50,410 nt of DNA. Origin: Sneathiella sp. Lineage in GTDB: Bacteria; Pseudomonadota; Alphaproteobacteria; Sneathiellales; Sneathiellaceae. The position numbers were made by a program, and so were the translations under genes. Within the stretch, counting starts at the first letter, position 1. The number at the start of each line of letters is the position of its first letter. A model generated the notes under the pieces. That model had not been told where the DNA came from. It worked only from the letters and a program-made list of their open reading frames with translations, and ran no database searches. Of the stretch, positions 16,282 through 24,426 are shown in pieces. The DNA lies in NCBI GenBank assembly GCA_002706985.1, contig PAKP01000041.1, forward strand, positions 1-50,410. The letters are read 5' to 3'.

Positions 16282-17283
16282 ATGACAAAGATCAATGTTA
16301 TTGGCGCGGGAGCCTTTGGAACAGCGCTGGCGATCACAGTACGCAACAGCGGAAACGATGTCCTCCTCTGGACGCGACAGGCAGAGCACGCGAGTGCGCT
16401 CAACCGTGATAGAACCAATCACAAGTATCTCGACAATATCCCGATTCCTTCAGGGATTGAGGCGACCGATGATCTTGCCCGCGCAGCCGATGCGGACATC
16501 CTTCTGCTGGTGGTGCCAGCGCAGCATGTACGGGACACACTCATCCGCATGAAACCGAACTTGTCCCCTGACACCGTGCTTGTCATGTGCGCCAAGGGAA
16601 TTGAACAGGATACAAGCTCCCTGATGAGTGACGTGATCGGCGAGATCGCGCCGGAGAATACCCAGGCCATACTGTCAGGGCCGAATTTTGCCCGGGAAAT
16701 TGCGCAAGGACTGCCTGCCGCCGCGACGCTTGCGATCAAGGATGCGGATGTCGGAGCCGCATTGGTGAAGGCAATTGGATTGCCAACCTTTCGCCTGTAT
16801 CTCTCTGACGACGTCATCGGCGCGCAAATCGGTGGCGCCGTCAAGAATGTGCTGGCCATCGCCTGCGGCGTTGTGTCCGGCGGACGCCTAGGAGAGAATG
16901 CCCGCGCCGCATTGATCACCCGCGGTATGGCGGAAATCCTGCGTCTCGGTGAAAAGCTGGGGGCTCGCGCAGAGACTCTGATGGGCCTGTCTGGGCTCGG
17001 GGATGTCGTTTTGTCATGCAGTTCAACTACCTCCCGGAACTTCTCCCTCGGGGCTGCGTTGGGTCAGGGGGATATTCTTGGAGAAATTCTGCAGCAACGC
17101 ACTGCGGTAACGGAGGGCGTTTATACCGCCTCCGCCATCTGCCGCCTTGCGGAGAAGTTCAATATCGAAATGCCGATCTGTTTTGCTGTCGATGAGATTC
17201 TGAACGGAGGGATCGCCGTCTCCAGCGCCGTTGAAGAATTGCTGGCCCGACCGTTCCGCGACGAAAAGCTCGCTGGTTTTTGA
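16282..17283 (+). CDS. gpsA: Glycerol-3-phosphate dehydrogenase [NAD(P)+]
   Basis: 333 residues from ATG 16282, with AGGGCGG just before it; the alternative ATG at 16249 adds 11 residues ahead of the nucleotide fold. The NAD(P) motif is INVIGAGAFGTALA (3-16). Other blocks are MCAKGIE, LSGPNFAREIAQGLPAA, the catalytic Lys in GGAVKNVLAIACG, and MGLSGLGDVVLSC. It reduces dihydroxyacetone phosphate to sn-glycerol 3-phosphate for phospholipids. The 101 bases before it show no clear terminator. Confidence 0.96.
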   Translation: MTKINVIGAGAFGTALAITVRNSGNDVLLWTRQAEHASALNRDRTNHKYLDNIPIPSGIEATDDLARAADADILLLVVPAQHVRDTLIRMKPNLSPDTVLVMCAKGIEQDTSSLMSDVIGEIAPENTQAILSGPNFAREIAQGLPAAATLAIKDADVGAALVKAIGLPTFRLYLSDDVIGAQIGGAVKNVLAIACGVVSGGRLGENARAALITRGMAEILRLGEKLGARAETLMGLSGLGDVVLSCSSTTSRNFSLGAALGQGDILGEILQQRTAVTEGVYTASAICRLAEKFNIEMPICFAVDEILNGGIAVSSAVEELLARPFRDEKLAGF

Positions 17284-17305
17284 AGAATGAAATAGGAGAA
17301 TATAA

Positions 17306-17593
17306 ATGCTGTTTATCGCTCATTGCACGGACAAACCGGGACATCTGCAAGTCCGTCTTGATACTCGCCCGGATCATCTTGCGTTTCTGAAAGCGAAAGG
17401 AGATGCCCTGAAGCTGGCAGGTCCAACGACGGAAGCTGATGAAGAAACCCCGAATGGCAGCCTCCTGATTTTTGAGGATGCAGACCTTGAAGCTGCGAAA
17501 GCCTGGGTTGCCGGTGATCCATATGGCGCGGCAGGATTGTTCGACAGCGTTATCGTAAAGCCGTGGAAACATGCCATTGGCGGTGGCCTCTGA
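17306..17593 (+). CDS. YciI-family protein
   Basis: 95 residues of the YciI-like alpha+beta barrel family (MLFIAHCTDKPGHLQVR, RPDHLAFLKAKG, GSLLIFEDADLEAAKAWVAGDPYGAAGLF). An AGGAG lies seven bases before the ATG. Family members are small cytoplasmic dimers with a conserved His-Asp pair; the biochemical role is unknown except for rare dehalogenase or degradation enzymes. In alphaproteobacteria it commonly follows gpsA, as here with a 22-base gap, so it is probably in the same operon. Confidence 0.9.
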   Translation: MLFIAHCTDKPGHLQVRLDTRPDHLAFLKAKGDALKLAGPTTEADEETPNGSLLIFEDADLEAAKAWVAGDPYGAAGLFDSVIVKPWKHAIGGGL

Positions 17594-17636
17594 GCGGACA
17601 GCCCAACGATTGCCATTCAACTGATATTATGATGTA

Positions 17637-17675
17637 GTGACCATCTAATAATAATAAAAAGCAATAGGTGGTCAC
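17637..17675 (+). promoter_or_regulatory. Stem-loop masking the ribosome-binding site of the acyl-CoA dehydrogenase gene
   Basis: GTGACCATCTA (17637-17647) pairs with TAGGTGGTCAC (17665-17675) over 11 positions, ten Watson-Crick and one G-U, with a 17-base A-rich loop. The 3' arm includes the AGGTGG ribosome-binding site and ends on the base before ATG 17676. Folding would hide the translation start. As DNA the arms could also be an operator. Confidence 0.55.
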
Positions 17676-18839
17676 ATGCTGTTTTCTCAGGAGCATATAG
17701 CGCTCAAGGATACCGTTACCCGGATTATCGACGAGCATATCAATCCCAACGTCGATGCGTGGGAGGAAGAGGGGATCTTCCCCGCCCATGACGTTATGAA
17801 GCTAATGGCCGACGCAGGCCTTCTCGGTATCGGCAAGCCGGTGCATTATGGGGGGCTGGATCTCGATTTCTCATATGAGATGGTTTTTGCGGAAGCACTC
17901 GGCAGTATTCGCGCAAACGGCGTTTCCACCGCGATCGGCGTTCAGACAACCATGTGCACCCCGGCGCTGACCAACTATGGCAGCGAGGATCTGAAGCAGG
18001 AATTTCTGGTACCAACGATTGCCGGTGAAATGGTGGGTTGCATCGGCGTGAGCGAGGAAGCGGCCGGATCGGATGTCGCCAATACGCGAACATATGCCAA
18101 GCGTGACGGCGACGACTATGTCATCAACGGTTCCAAGATGTGGATCACAAACGGGGTTCAGGGCGACTGGATCTGCCTGCTGGCGAATACCTCAGAAGAA
18201 GGTGGCCCGCACCGGAATAAATCCCTGATTATCGTGCCGCTTAAAACCAAGGGCGTTACTGTCGCTCGCAAGCTCGACAAGATGGCGCTGCGCTGCTCCG
18301 ATACAGCGCAGATATTCTTCGATGATGTCCGCGTGCCGGCCCGCAATCTGATCGGCGAGGAGAATATGGGCTTCACCTACCAGATGCGGCAGTTCCAGGA
18401 AGAGAGAATGTATGTGGCGGCGCGCGCGTTGCGCGGCTGTGAAATGGCAATCGAGGATACCATCGAATACACAAGCCAGCGCAAGGTGTTTGGCGACACA
18501 CTCCTCGACAAGCAGGTCGTCTATCACAAAATGGCGGAACTGCAGACGCTGGTCGAATCCGCCCGATCCCTGCTTTACCGCTCGATCGAGGAATATATCA
18601 ACGGCAATGACGTCACCAAACTTGCCTCAATGACAAAATATCTTGTCGGCACGCTCTGCAATAAAGTTCCGAGCGAATGCTTGCAATATTGGGGCGGACA
18701 GGGCTTTATGTCGGAGAACTGGATTTCCCGGGGATATCGTGATCTTCGCCTGTCTTCCGTCGGCGGCGGAGCGAACGAGATCATGCTCGAAATCGTTGCC
18801 AAGCAGATGGGGATTTTCCCGGGCAAACGCAAAAAATAG
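17676..18839 (+). CDS. Acyl-CoA dehydrogenase
   Basis: 387 residues, a typical soluble acyl-CoA dehydrogenase: N-terminal helical domain (1-115), middle beta domain with CIGVSEEAAGSDVANTRTYA and KMWITNG for FAD binding (about 118-220), and C-terminal helical domain with QRKVFGDTLLDKQVV and GGQGFMSENWISRGYRD. The end reads SVGGGANEIMLEIVAKQMG. It oxidises an acyl-CoA at alpha-beta carbons and passes electrons to ETF. The substrate (straight, branched or terpenoid acyl) cannot be read; by pattern it resembles medium/long-chain or isovaleryl/citronellyl types. It is followed by the EVE gene with the stop overlapping that gene's ribosome-binding site. Confidence 0.92.
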   Translation: MLFSQEHIALKDTVTRIIDEHINPNVDAWEEEGIFPAHDVMKLMADAGLLGIGKPVHYGGLDLDFSYEMVFAEALGSIRANGVSTAIGVQTTMCTPALTNYGSEDLKQEFLVPTIAGEMVGCIGVSEEAAGSDVANTRTYAKRDGDDYVINGSKMWITNGVQGDWICLLANTSEEGGPHRNKSLIIVPLKTKGVTVARKLDKMALRCSDTAQIFFDDVRVPARNLIGEENMGFTYQMRQFQEERMYVAARALRGCEMAIEDTIEYTSQRKVFGDTLLDKQVVYHKMAELQTLVESARSLLYRSIEEYINGNDVTKLASMTKYLVGTLCNKVPSECLQYWGGQGFMSENWISRGYRDLRLSSVGGGANEIMLEIVAKQMGIFPGKRKK

Positions 18840-18847
18840 GAGCCTTG

Positions 18848-19261
18848 ATGAAGTACTGGCTTGTAAAATCGGAACCGGGCACCTGGTCCTGGCAGGATCA
18901 ACTCGACGCAGGAGAGAAAGGTACCTTCTGGGATGGTGTCCGGAATTATCAGGCATCGAACAATATGAAGGAGATGAAGATCGGTGATCTGTGCTTCTTC
19001 TATCATTCGGTCTCGGAAAAGCAGATTGTCGGCATTGTCGAAGTGATTAAGGAATATTATCCCGATCACACCGATAAAAAAGGCCGTTTCGGTATGGTGG
19101 ACGTCAAAGCCGTCAAATCCATGCCGACGCCGGTAACGCTCGCGGATATCAAGGGCGAACCGCGCCTTGAAAATCTTGCGCTGGTCCGGCAAAGCCGCCT
19201 CTCTGTTGTCCCGGTGGACGCGCCGTCCTGGAAGCTGATTTGCAAGATGGGCGGCCTGTAA
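18848..19261 (+). CDS. EVE domain-containing protein
   Basis: 137 residues from ATG 18848, five bases after AGGAG; a TTG at 18845 is less likely. The whole protein is one EVE domain (MKYWLVKSEPGTWSWQDQ, FWDGVRNYQASNNM, GDLCFFYHS, IVGIVEVIKEYYPD, RQSRLSVVPV), the PUA/YTH-like fold also seen in thymocyte nuclear protein 1. EVE domains are thought to recognise modified bases in DNA or RNA. Free-standing copies like this are common in alphaproteobacterial core genomes and are not by themselves a defence system. It is co-directional and probably co-transcribed with the acyl-CoA dehydrogenase gene. Confidence 0.92.
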   Translation: MKYWLVKSEPGTWSWQDQLDAGEKGTFWDGVRNYQASNNMKEMKIGDLCFFYHSVSEKQIVGIVEVIKEYYPDHTDKKGRFGMVDVKAVKSMPTPVTLADIKGEPRLENLALVRQSRLSVVPVDAPSWKLICKMGGL

Positions 19262-19294
19262 CCCCGAAGCTCATGGCGACTTTCTTTCCCGCGC

Positions 19295-19323
19295 TTGACG
19301 GCCCTAGAACCAAACCCTAATAT
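19295..19323 (+). promoter_or_regulatory. Near-consensus sigma-70 promoter of the halogenase gene
   Basis: TTGACG (19295-19300) and TAATAT (19318-19323) are separated by exactly 17 bases. Start of transcription would be near 19330, giving a leader of about 27 bases with a TTAGGGGG ribosome-binding region before ATG 19357. It separates the halogenase from the gpsA-EVE run. Confidence 0.75.
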
Positions 19324-19356
19324 TTTCACGCGGAATTCGTGGGTTAGGGGGCTGGG

Positions 19357-21105
19357 ATGGATAACCAGATCAACGAAGTAACGATTGTTGGCGGGGGAAC
19401 AGCGGGGTGGCTGGCAGCGGCTTTTCTCGTCCGCTTTATGAACCTGCGTAAAGAGGAAAGCCCCACTAAGATCACGCTGATTGAATCGCCCAATGTGCCT
19501 ACTATCGGCGTCGGAGAAGCGACAGTGCCGACAATGGCCGCGCTTCTAAAAAGCCTTGGCATCTCGGAAAAGGAATTTTTTATCAGATGTAACGCCTCCT
19601 TTAAAATGGGCGTGCGCTTCACGAACTGGAGCCATGACGAGGAGGGGCAACCAAAGTCCTTTATCCACCCGTTCGAAGCAATCCGGACCCAACTTGGTGG
19701 GCAGAATCCGGCCTATCATTTCCATAAATATGGTGGCCCTCCGGGCCGTGAGGGTATTGATGATTGTATGTCGTTCAGCGGCACCGCCATCAAGCACAAA
19801 CTTGGCCCCAAGCTTCTGACCCATGGGGACTATGAAACACAGTTGAATTATGCCTACCATCTCGACGCCGGGAAATTTGCCGAGTTTCTCCGCGATATCT
19901 CGATCGAACGCGGCGTTAATCATGTCCTTGACGATGTAGAAGAGGTAGAGCAGGACGAGCGGGGCTTCATTTCCGCCCTCAAGCTGCAGCGACAGGGTCG
20001 TCGCCCGGTCGAGCTGGTTATTGACTGTACCGGCTTCAAGGGCGTTGTCATCAATCAGGTACTTGGCGTTCCCTTCCGTGACTACAGCAAATATCTCCTG
20101 AACAATCGCGCCATGGCCGTTCAAATTCCCCATCGCGATGTAAGCAAGATTGAACCTTGCACAAACTCGACGGCGCTTGGCGCGGGATGGGTCTGGCGCG
20201 TTCCGCTCTATAACCGCATCGGGACAGGATATGTCTTCTCCAGCAATTTCCGCAGCGATGACGAGGCACGAGATGAGTTCCTCGCGCATCTCGGTGAAGA
20301 TGGAAAAAAAGCCGAGCCTCGGGTTATCCCGGTCCGTATTGGCCGTATGGAACGGGCATGGGAAAAGAACTGTATCGCGATCGGACTTTCCGCAGGTTTC
20401 ATCGAACCCTTGGAATCAACAGCGATTTATATGATCGAGAATTTCGTGAAGCTGTTGCTGATCAACTTCCCGGATAAGAGCTTCCCGCCGATTCTGGCGC
20501 AACGTTTCAATGAGAAAACCGAGAAAATGATGCAGTCCATCCGGGATTTTATCATCCTGCATTATTGCCTGAATAATCGGGAAGACAGTGAATACTGGCG
20601 TGTTGCGCGTGAAGAAATGACTATCCCGGACAGCGTCAAGGATTTACTTGATGAATATCGTCATTCCCTGCCCGTGAATACCGAGTTTGATGGCACGTAT
20701 CTGTTCAATTACTTCAACTATAATGTGATCCTTTTTGCGAAAGGATATTTGAAAGACATCCGATACCCGGCGGAACGATTCATTGCCCGGAGGGATTGGG
20801 AACAGCGTATGGCGGATTTCATTCGTTATGAGCAGAAAGAATTAAAGGGCCTGCCAAATCATTATGAACTACTCCGGAAAATCCGGGGAGAAGACGAAGT
20901 TAAGGTATCGCAGAGCGGTGTCTCCTTTGGCGGCTTTGGCGGACCTGCATTCGGGGCACCGCCCGGTGGCGTTCAGATGCCACAGGCAACAGTTCAGCTT
21001 GGCGGAGGCCCAATGAAACCGAGCATCAGATTCGCCGCCAAAAAGTCCGAAGAACCGGCCAAGGAAACCGAACAAGACGATCTTTCCGGCTCGCATATCC
21101 TTTAA
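19357..21105 (+). CDS. Flavin-dependent halogenase (tryptophan halogenase family) with Gly-rich C-terminal tail
   Basis: 582 residues. The FAD-binding GxGxxG is VGGGTAGWLA (11-20), followed by VGEATVPTM. The catalytic lysine matching PrnA Lys79 is Lys83 in ASFKMGVRFTNW. The halogenase motif WxWxIP appears as WVWRVP (278-283), then GTGYVFSS. The EPLEST block with the active-site Glu is at 350-355. All residues for hypohalous-acid chemistry are thus kept. Residues 520-555 form a Gly/Pro-rich tail (GGFGGPAFGAPPGG) with a charged end, which is unusual. No flavin reductase or biosynthetic genes are adjacent, so FADH2 must come from elsewhere and the substrate is unknown; orphan family members in this group often are not tryptophan-specific. 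Confidence 0.88.
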   Translation: MDNQINEVTIVGGGTAGWLAAAFLVRFMNLRKEESPTKITLIESPNVPTIGVGEATVPTMAALLKSLGISEKEFFIRCNASFKMGVRFTNWSHDEEGQPKSFIHPFEAIRTQLGGQNPAYHFHKYGGPPGREGIDDCMSFSGTAIKHKLGPKLLTHGDYETQLNYAYHLDAGKFAEFLRDISIERGVNHVLDDVEEVEQDERGFISALKLQRQGRRPVELVIDCTGFKGVVINQVLGVPFRDYSKYLLNNRAMAVQIPHRDVSKIEPCTNSTALGAGWVWRVPLYNRIGTGYVFSSNFRSDDEARDEFLAHLGEDGKKAEPRVIPVRIGRMERAWEKNCIAIGLSAGFIEPLESTAIYMIENFVKLLLINFPDKSFPPILAQRFNEKTEKMMQSIRDFIILHYCLNNREDSEYWRVAREEMTIPDSVKDLLDEYRHSLPVNTEFDGTYLFNYFNYNVILFAKGYLKDIRYPAERFIARRDWEQRMADFIRYEQKELKGLPNHYELLRKIRGEDEVKVSQSGVSFGGFGGPAFGAPPGGVQMPQATVQLGGGPMKPSIRFAAKKSEEPAKETEQDDLSGSHIL

Positions 21106-21188
21106 TCAGCCAATATAAAAGCGGTTGGCGATCACAGCCTTATCGCGTAAGGTCGCAGTCCATTCTTTGATATCCGTCGGAAGTCATC

Positions 21189-22103
21189 ATGCCCCCAACT
21201 GAGCCAACGGCAGCGCAGGCCTCTAACATTCGCGCCTATATGCTTCTGACCCTGACAACGACTTGTTGGGCAATGAATGCCGTGCTGGGCCGGCTCGCCG
21301 TGGGCGAGGTGTCGCCAATGACGCTCGTCTGCCTTCGATGGCTGCTGGTGGTGGTGATCCTGTCGATGATATCCTATCGCCATCTCAGTCGTGACTGGCC
21401 TGTTCTGAAAAATTATGTTTTCTATTTTCTGGTCATGGGCGCGTTTGGTTTCACCGGATTTAACATGCTGTTTTATCTGGCGGCGCATTCGACAACCGCT
21501 GTGAATATCGGCATTCTGCAGGGATCAATCCCGGTTTTTGTTCTGATCGGGGCATTTCTGATTTTCCGGAACAAAGTAACCCTCCTTCAGGCCGTCGGCG
21601 TTATTCTGACAATTGTCGGGGTTATAATCGTTGCATCCGGCGGATCTTTCGCGCGCCTCGCTGGGCTGGAGATTAATCTCGGCGATGCATTGATGCTCCT
21701 CGCCTGTGTTCTTTATTCCGGATATACCGTCGCGCTACGCACCCGGCCGGAAGTATCTGCGCTCTCTTTCATTTCAATGATGGCATTAGCGGCGTTTCTG
21801 ACCTCGATCCCTTTCGTCTTCATCGAAGCCGGCCTCGGCCATTTTCAGGCTCCCACGTTCGATGGCTGGATAATTATTGCCATTGTGGCGTTATTCCCCT
21901 CCTCGATCGCTCAGATATCCTTTATCGTCGGCGTCGGCATTTTGGGCCCCGGTCGAGCCAGCGTTTTTGTCAATCTGGTGCCGGTCTTCGCGTCGATATT
22001 TGCCGTTACCGTCTTGGATGAACCGTTCGAATTTTTCCAGGGGGCCGCACTCGCACTCGTCCTGTTCGGAATTTGGCTATCTGAGAAGGGAAAGCCCGCC
22101 TGA
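21189..22103 (+). CDS. EamA/DMT-family transporter
   Basis: 304 residues with about ten membrane helices in two EamA repeats (about 15-145 and 160-300). Repeat hallmarks are visible: TTTCWAMNAVLGRLAVGEVSP with ALRW-like CLRWLL, and VNLVPVFASIFAVTVLDEPF in the second half. Members export amino acids, nucleosides or other metabolites across the inner membrane; the substrate cannot be read. It lies 83 bases after the halogenase gene in the same direction. A functional link, for instance export of a halogenated product, is only a guess. Confidence 0.88.
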   Translation: MPPTEPTAAQASNIRAYMLLTLTTTCWAMNAVLGRLAVGEVSPMTLVCLRWLLVVVILSMISYRHLSRDWPVLKNYVFYFLVMGAFGFTGFNMLFYLAAHSTTAVNIGILQGSIPVFVLIGAFLIFRNKVTLLQAVGVILTIVGVIIVASGGSFARLAGLEINLGDALMLLACVLYSGYTVALRTRPEVSALSFISMMALAAFLTSIPFVFIEAGLGHFQAPTFDGWIIIAIVALFPSSIAQISFIVGVGILGPGRASVFVNLVPVFASIFAVTVLDEPFEFFQGAALALVLFGIWLSEKGKPA

Positions 22104-22114
22104 GGGCTCAACAC

Positions 22115-22294
22115 TCAAAAGTCGCTGACAATTCCTTTACGCTCCCAATCGCCATAGCGGGTGGGCTCCAAACCCTTGGGACCGCCAATCTCGCCTTTTG
22201 CCTGTTTCTGTTTGATGGCCCCCGGTTTGCTTTCCTGAGGGTCGGGTTTATTTTCCTGAGGGTCGGGTTTATTTTCCGTCTTTTTTTCCGTCAT
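22115..22294 (-). CDS. DUF1674 / SDHAF4-like protein
   Basis: 59 residues from ATG 22294 (AGGA upstream). The C-terminal [18 protein letters not shown] then IVSDF is the DUF1674 signature, shared with the mitochondrial succinate dehydrogenase assembly factor SDHAF4, which binds flavinylated SdhA. The N-terminal half is low-complexity and charged, with a seven-residue repeat (NKPDPQE, then NKPDPQES) encoded by two exact 21-bp copies at 22231-22272. It converges on the EamA gene and is divergent from rsmB. Confidence 0.88.
   Translation of the reverse strand: MTEKKTENKPDPQENKPDPQESKPGAIKQKQAKGEIGGPKGLEPTRYGDWERKGIVSDF
22231..22272. repeat. Two tandem 21-bp repeats inside the DUF1674 gene
   Basis: Two identical 21-bp units lie head to tail at 22231-22251 and 22252-22272. 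The period keeps frame and encodes a repeated Asn-Lys-Pro-Asp-Pro-Gln-Glu in the disordered N-terminal half of the DUF1674 protein. Copy number could vary by slippage. Confidence 0.9.
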
Positions 22295-22396
22295 CGGGTC
22301 CTGTTTGTCCTGTATAATGAGTTCTCTCAAAAATCAGAGGCAAGTATTTCCGAAGCCTCTATAGACCGCAAGGCGAAATTCAGATAGAAGCCGCGC

Positions 22397-23683
22397 ATGA
22401 ATGCTCCGTCAATCAATCCACGTAATGCCGCTGCCCGTCTTCTCGGTCGTGTCCTGCAAAAACACCAGCCACTCGAAGAAGCTCTTGATCCCGTGTTGCA
22501 GGGGCTTAGCCCGCGGGACAGGGCGCTGGCGCGGGCTATCGCCTCAACCAGTATACGCCATCTTGGCATCATAGATCAGTTAATCGGCAAAATGCTGGAT
22601 CGCCCGATGCCGGAGAAAGCGCAGGACATACGCCATATCCTCCGGATCGGCATTGCCCAGATCCTGTTTATGGAAGTTCCCTCGCACGCCGCCGTGCATG
22701 ACACAGTCTCGCTGGTGCCGGAGCGCAGCAAGCATAAAGGGCTGGTCAACGCCCTTCTCCGGCGCACGGATCGCCAGGGTCAAAAATTGATAGCGCAGAT
22801 GGATATACCGCGCGCCAATACGCCTGAGTGGCTCTGGGATGCCTGGGTAGGACATTATGGTGAGGAGATCGCCCGCGAGATCGCGACAGCACATCTGACC
22901 GAGGCAGAGCTTGATCTTTCCGTAAAAAACAACCCGGAAAAATGGGCGGCGGACCTTGAGGCAACCCTGTTGCCGACCGGCACGCTCCGCCGCTCGACGA
23001 TGTCGTCGCTAAAAGAGCTTCAGGGCTTCGATACGGGAGAATGGTGGGTGCAGGATGCCGCGGCCGCCCTGCCTGCCAGACTGCTCGGCGATGTGGCGGG
23101 AGAGCTCGTGATTGATCTTTGCGCCGCGCCCGGCGGCAAGACGGCACAGCTCGCAGCGGCCGGGGCGGACGTCATCGCCTTGGATCGATCCAAAAACCGG
23201 CTCAAACGACTTGAGGAAAATATGGCGCGACTGAACCTGCCCGTTACGACCGTTGTCGGTGATGCGGCCACCTTCACGCCGGAAAAAGCGCCGGACGCCG
23301 TTCTTCTCGATGCGCCCTGTTCCAGCACCGGAACGCTGCGCCGCCATCCCGATGTCGCCTATCTGAAATCACAGGCCGATGTTGACAAACTCACTGACTT
23401 GCAAAGCCGGCTTCTGGATGCCGCCTCGCAAATGCTTGAACCGGGCGGCCTGCTTGTCTACAGCGTCTGCTCTCTTCAGCCTGAAGAGGGAGAAGCCCAG
23501 ATCGCCGCCCTGCTTGAACGCGACCCAAGTCTGGAACGAGAGCCGATCCAACCGACCGAGACCGGGGGGGTCTCGGAGCTGATAAATCCGCAAGGTGATC
23601 TACGGTCCTTGCCCTGTCATCTGGGCGGCATGGACGGCTTTTATGCCGCCCGCCTTCGTAAAATATATACCGGCATAGCTTGA
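22397..23683 (+). CDS. rsmB: 16S rRNA m5C967 methyltransferase RsmB
   Basis: 428 residues. An N-terminal NusB-like RNA-binding domain (about 5-130; SPRDRALARAIASTSIRHLG, GLVNALLRR) precedes a Rossmann methyltransferase domain. The SAM motif is LCAAPGGKTAQLAAAG (241-256). Cys308 in DAPCSSTGTLRRHPD and catalytic Cys358 in YSVCSLQPEEGE are the two-cysteine RNA m5C pair. It methylates C967 of 16S rRNA with SAM. It starts 102 bases from the divergent DUF1674 start and is followed by rpe, the usual alphaproteobacterial order. Confidence 0.95.
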   Translation: MNAPSINPRNAAARLLGRVLQKHQPLEEALDPVLQGLSPRDRALARAIASTSIRHLGIIDQLIGKMLDRPMPEKAQDIRHILRIGIAQILFMEVPSHAAVHDTVSLVPERSKHKGLVNALLRRTDRQGQKLIAQMDIPRANTPEWLWDAWVGHYGEEIAREIATAHLTEAELDLSVKNNPEKWAADLEATLLPTGTLRRSTMSSLKELQGFDTGEWWVQDAAAALPARLLGDVAGELVIDLCAAPGGKTAQLAAAGADVIALDRSKNRLKRLEENMARLNLPVTTVVGDAATFTPEKAPDAVLLDAPCSSTGTLRRHPDVAYLKSQADVDKLTDLQSRLLDAASQMLEPGGLLVYSVCSLQPEEGEAQIAALLERDPSLEREPIQPTETGGVSELINPQGDLRSLPCHLGGMDGFYAARLRKIYTGIA

Positions 23684-23760
23684 GCCCCCCTATTTGTCAT
23701 GGTAAAGAAATGCTGAATCTGACGTTTGAGCAGATTAGGCGCCCGTTTTAAGGAATTTCC

Positions 23761-24426
23761 ATGCGTAAACCGGTCAGAATAGCCCCGTCCATCCTCGCCG
23801 CTGATTTCGCAAAGCTTGGTGAAGAAATTTCCGCCATCACCAGCGCCGGGGCGGATTTTATCCATGTCGATGTCATGGACGGCCACTTTGTCCCCAATAT
23901 CAGTTTCGGACCGGCCGTAACCAAATCCGTACGCGGCTATACCGATCTGCCGTTCGACTGCCACCTGATGATTTCTCCAGTCGATCCCTATATCGAAGAA
24001 TTTGTCGATGCCGGCGCAAATATCATTACCGTGCATCAGGAAGCAGGCGCGCATCTGCATCGCAGCCTGCAACTGATCAAGTCCCACGGAATCAAGGCGG
24101 GTGTCTCGCTCAATCCGTCCACCCCCGCCTCCACGCTGGAGCATATCATGGATGACGTGGACCTCATTCTGGTGATGAGCGTCAACCCCGGCTTTGGCGG
24201 ACAGAAATTCATCCCTTCGCAGCTTAAAAAAATAAAGACTATCCGCGAAATGATTGATGCATCGGGGCGCGATATCGATCTGGAAGTCGATGGCGGCATC
24301 AATGCGGAAACGGCGCCGAAGGTCATTGAGGCCGGAGCGGACCTCCTCGTTGCGGGCAGTGCCGTGTTCAAGGGCGGCGCAGAACAGTATGCCGCCAATA
24401 TCAAGTCGGTGTTGGGACGCACATGA
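23761..24426 (+). CDS. rpe: Ribulose-phosphate 3-epimerase
   Basis: 221 residues, a TIM barrel with all Rpe blocks: [54 protein letters not shown] and [13 protein letters not shown]. It converts ribulose 5-phosphate to xylulose 5-phosphate using a metal bound by the conserved His and Asp residues. AAGGAATTTCC lies before ATG 23761. Its TGA overlaps the ATG of the heparinase gene (ATGA at 24423-24426), so the two are translationally coupled. Confidence 0.97.
   Translation: MRKPVRIAPSILAADFAKLGEEISAITSAGADFIHVDVMDGHFVPNISFGPAVTKSVRGYTDLPFDCHLMISPVDPYIEEFVDAGANIITVHQEAGAHLHRSLQLIKSHGIKAGVSLNPSTPASTLEHIMDDVDLILVMSVNPGFGGQKFIPSQLKKIKTIREMIDASGRDIDLEVDGGINAETAPKVIEAGADLLVAGSAVFKGGAEQYAANIKSVLGRT

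Noticed and set aside
18848..19261. EVE protein as part of a modification-dependent defence system
   Set aside because: It stands alone among metabolic genes without nuclease or helicase partners, as in many core genomes.
19546..20289. 247-codon minus-strand frame inside the halogenase gene
   Set aside because: Antisense shadow; the halogenase motifs settle the strand.
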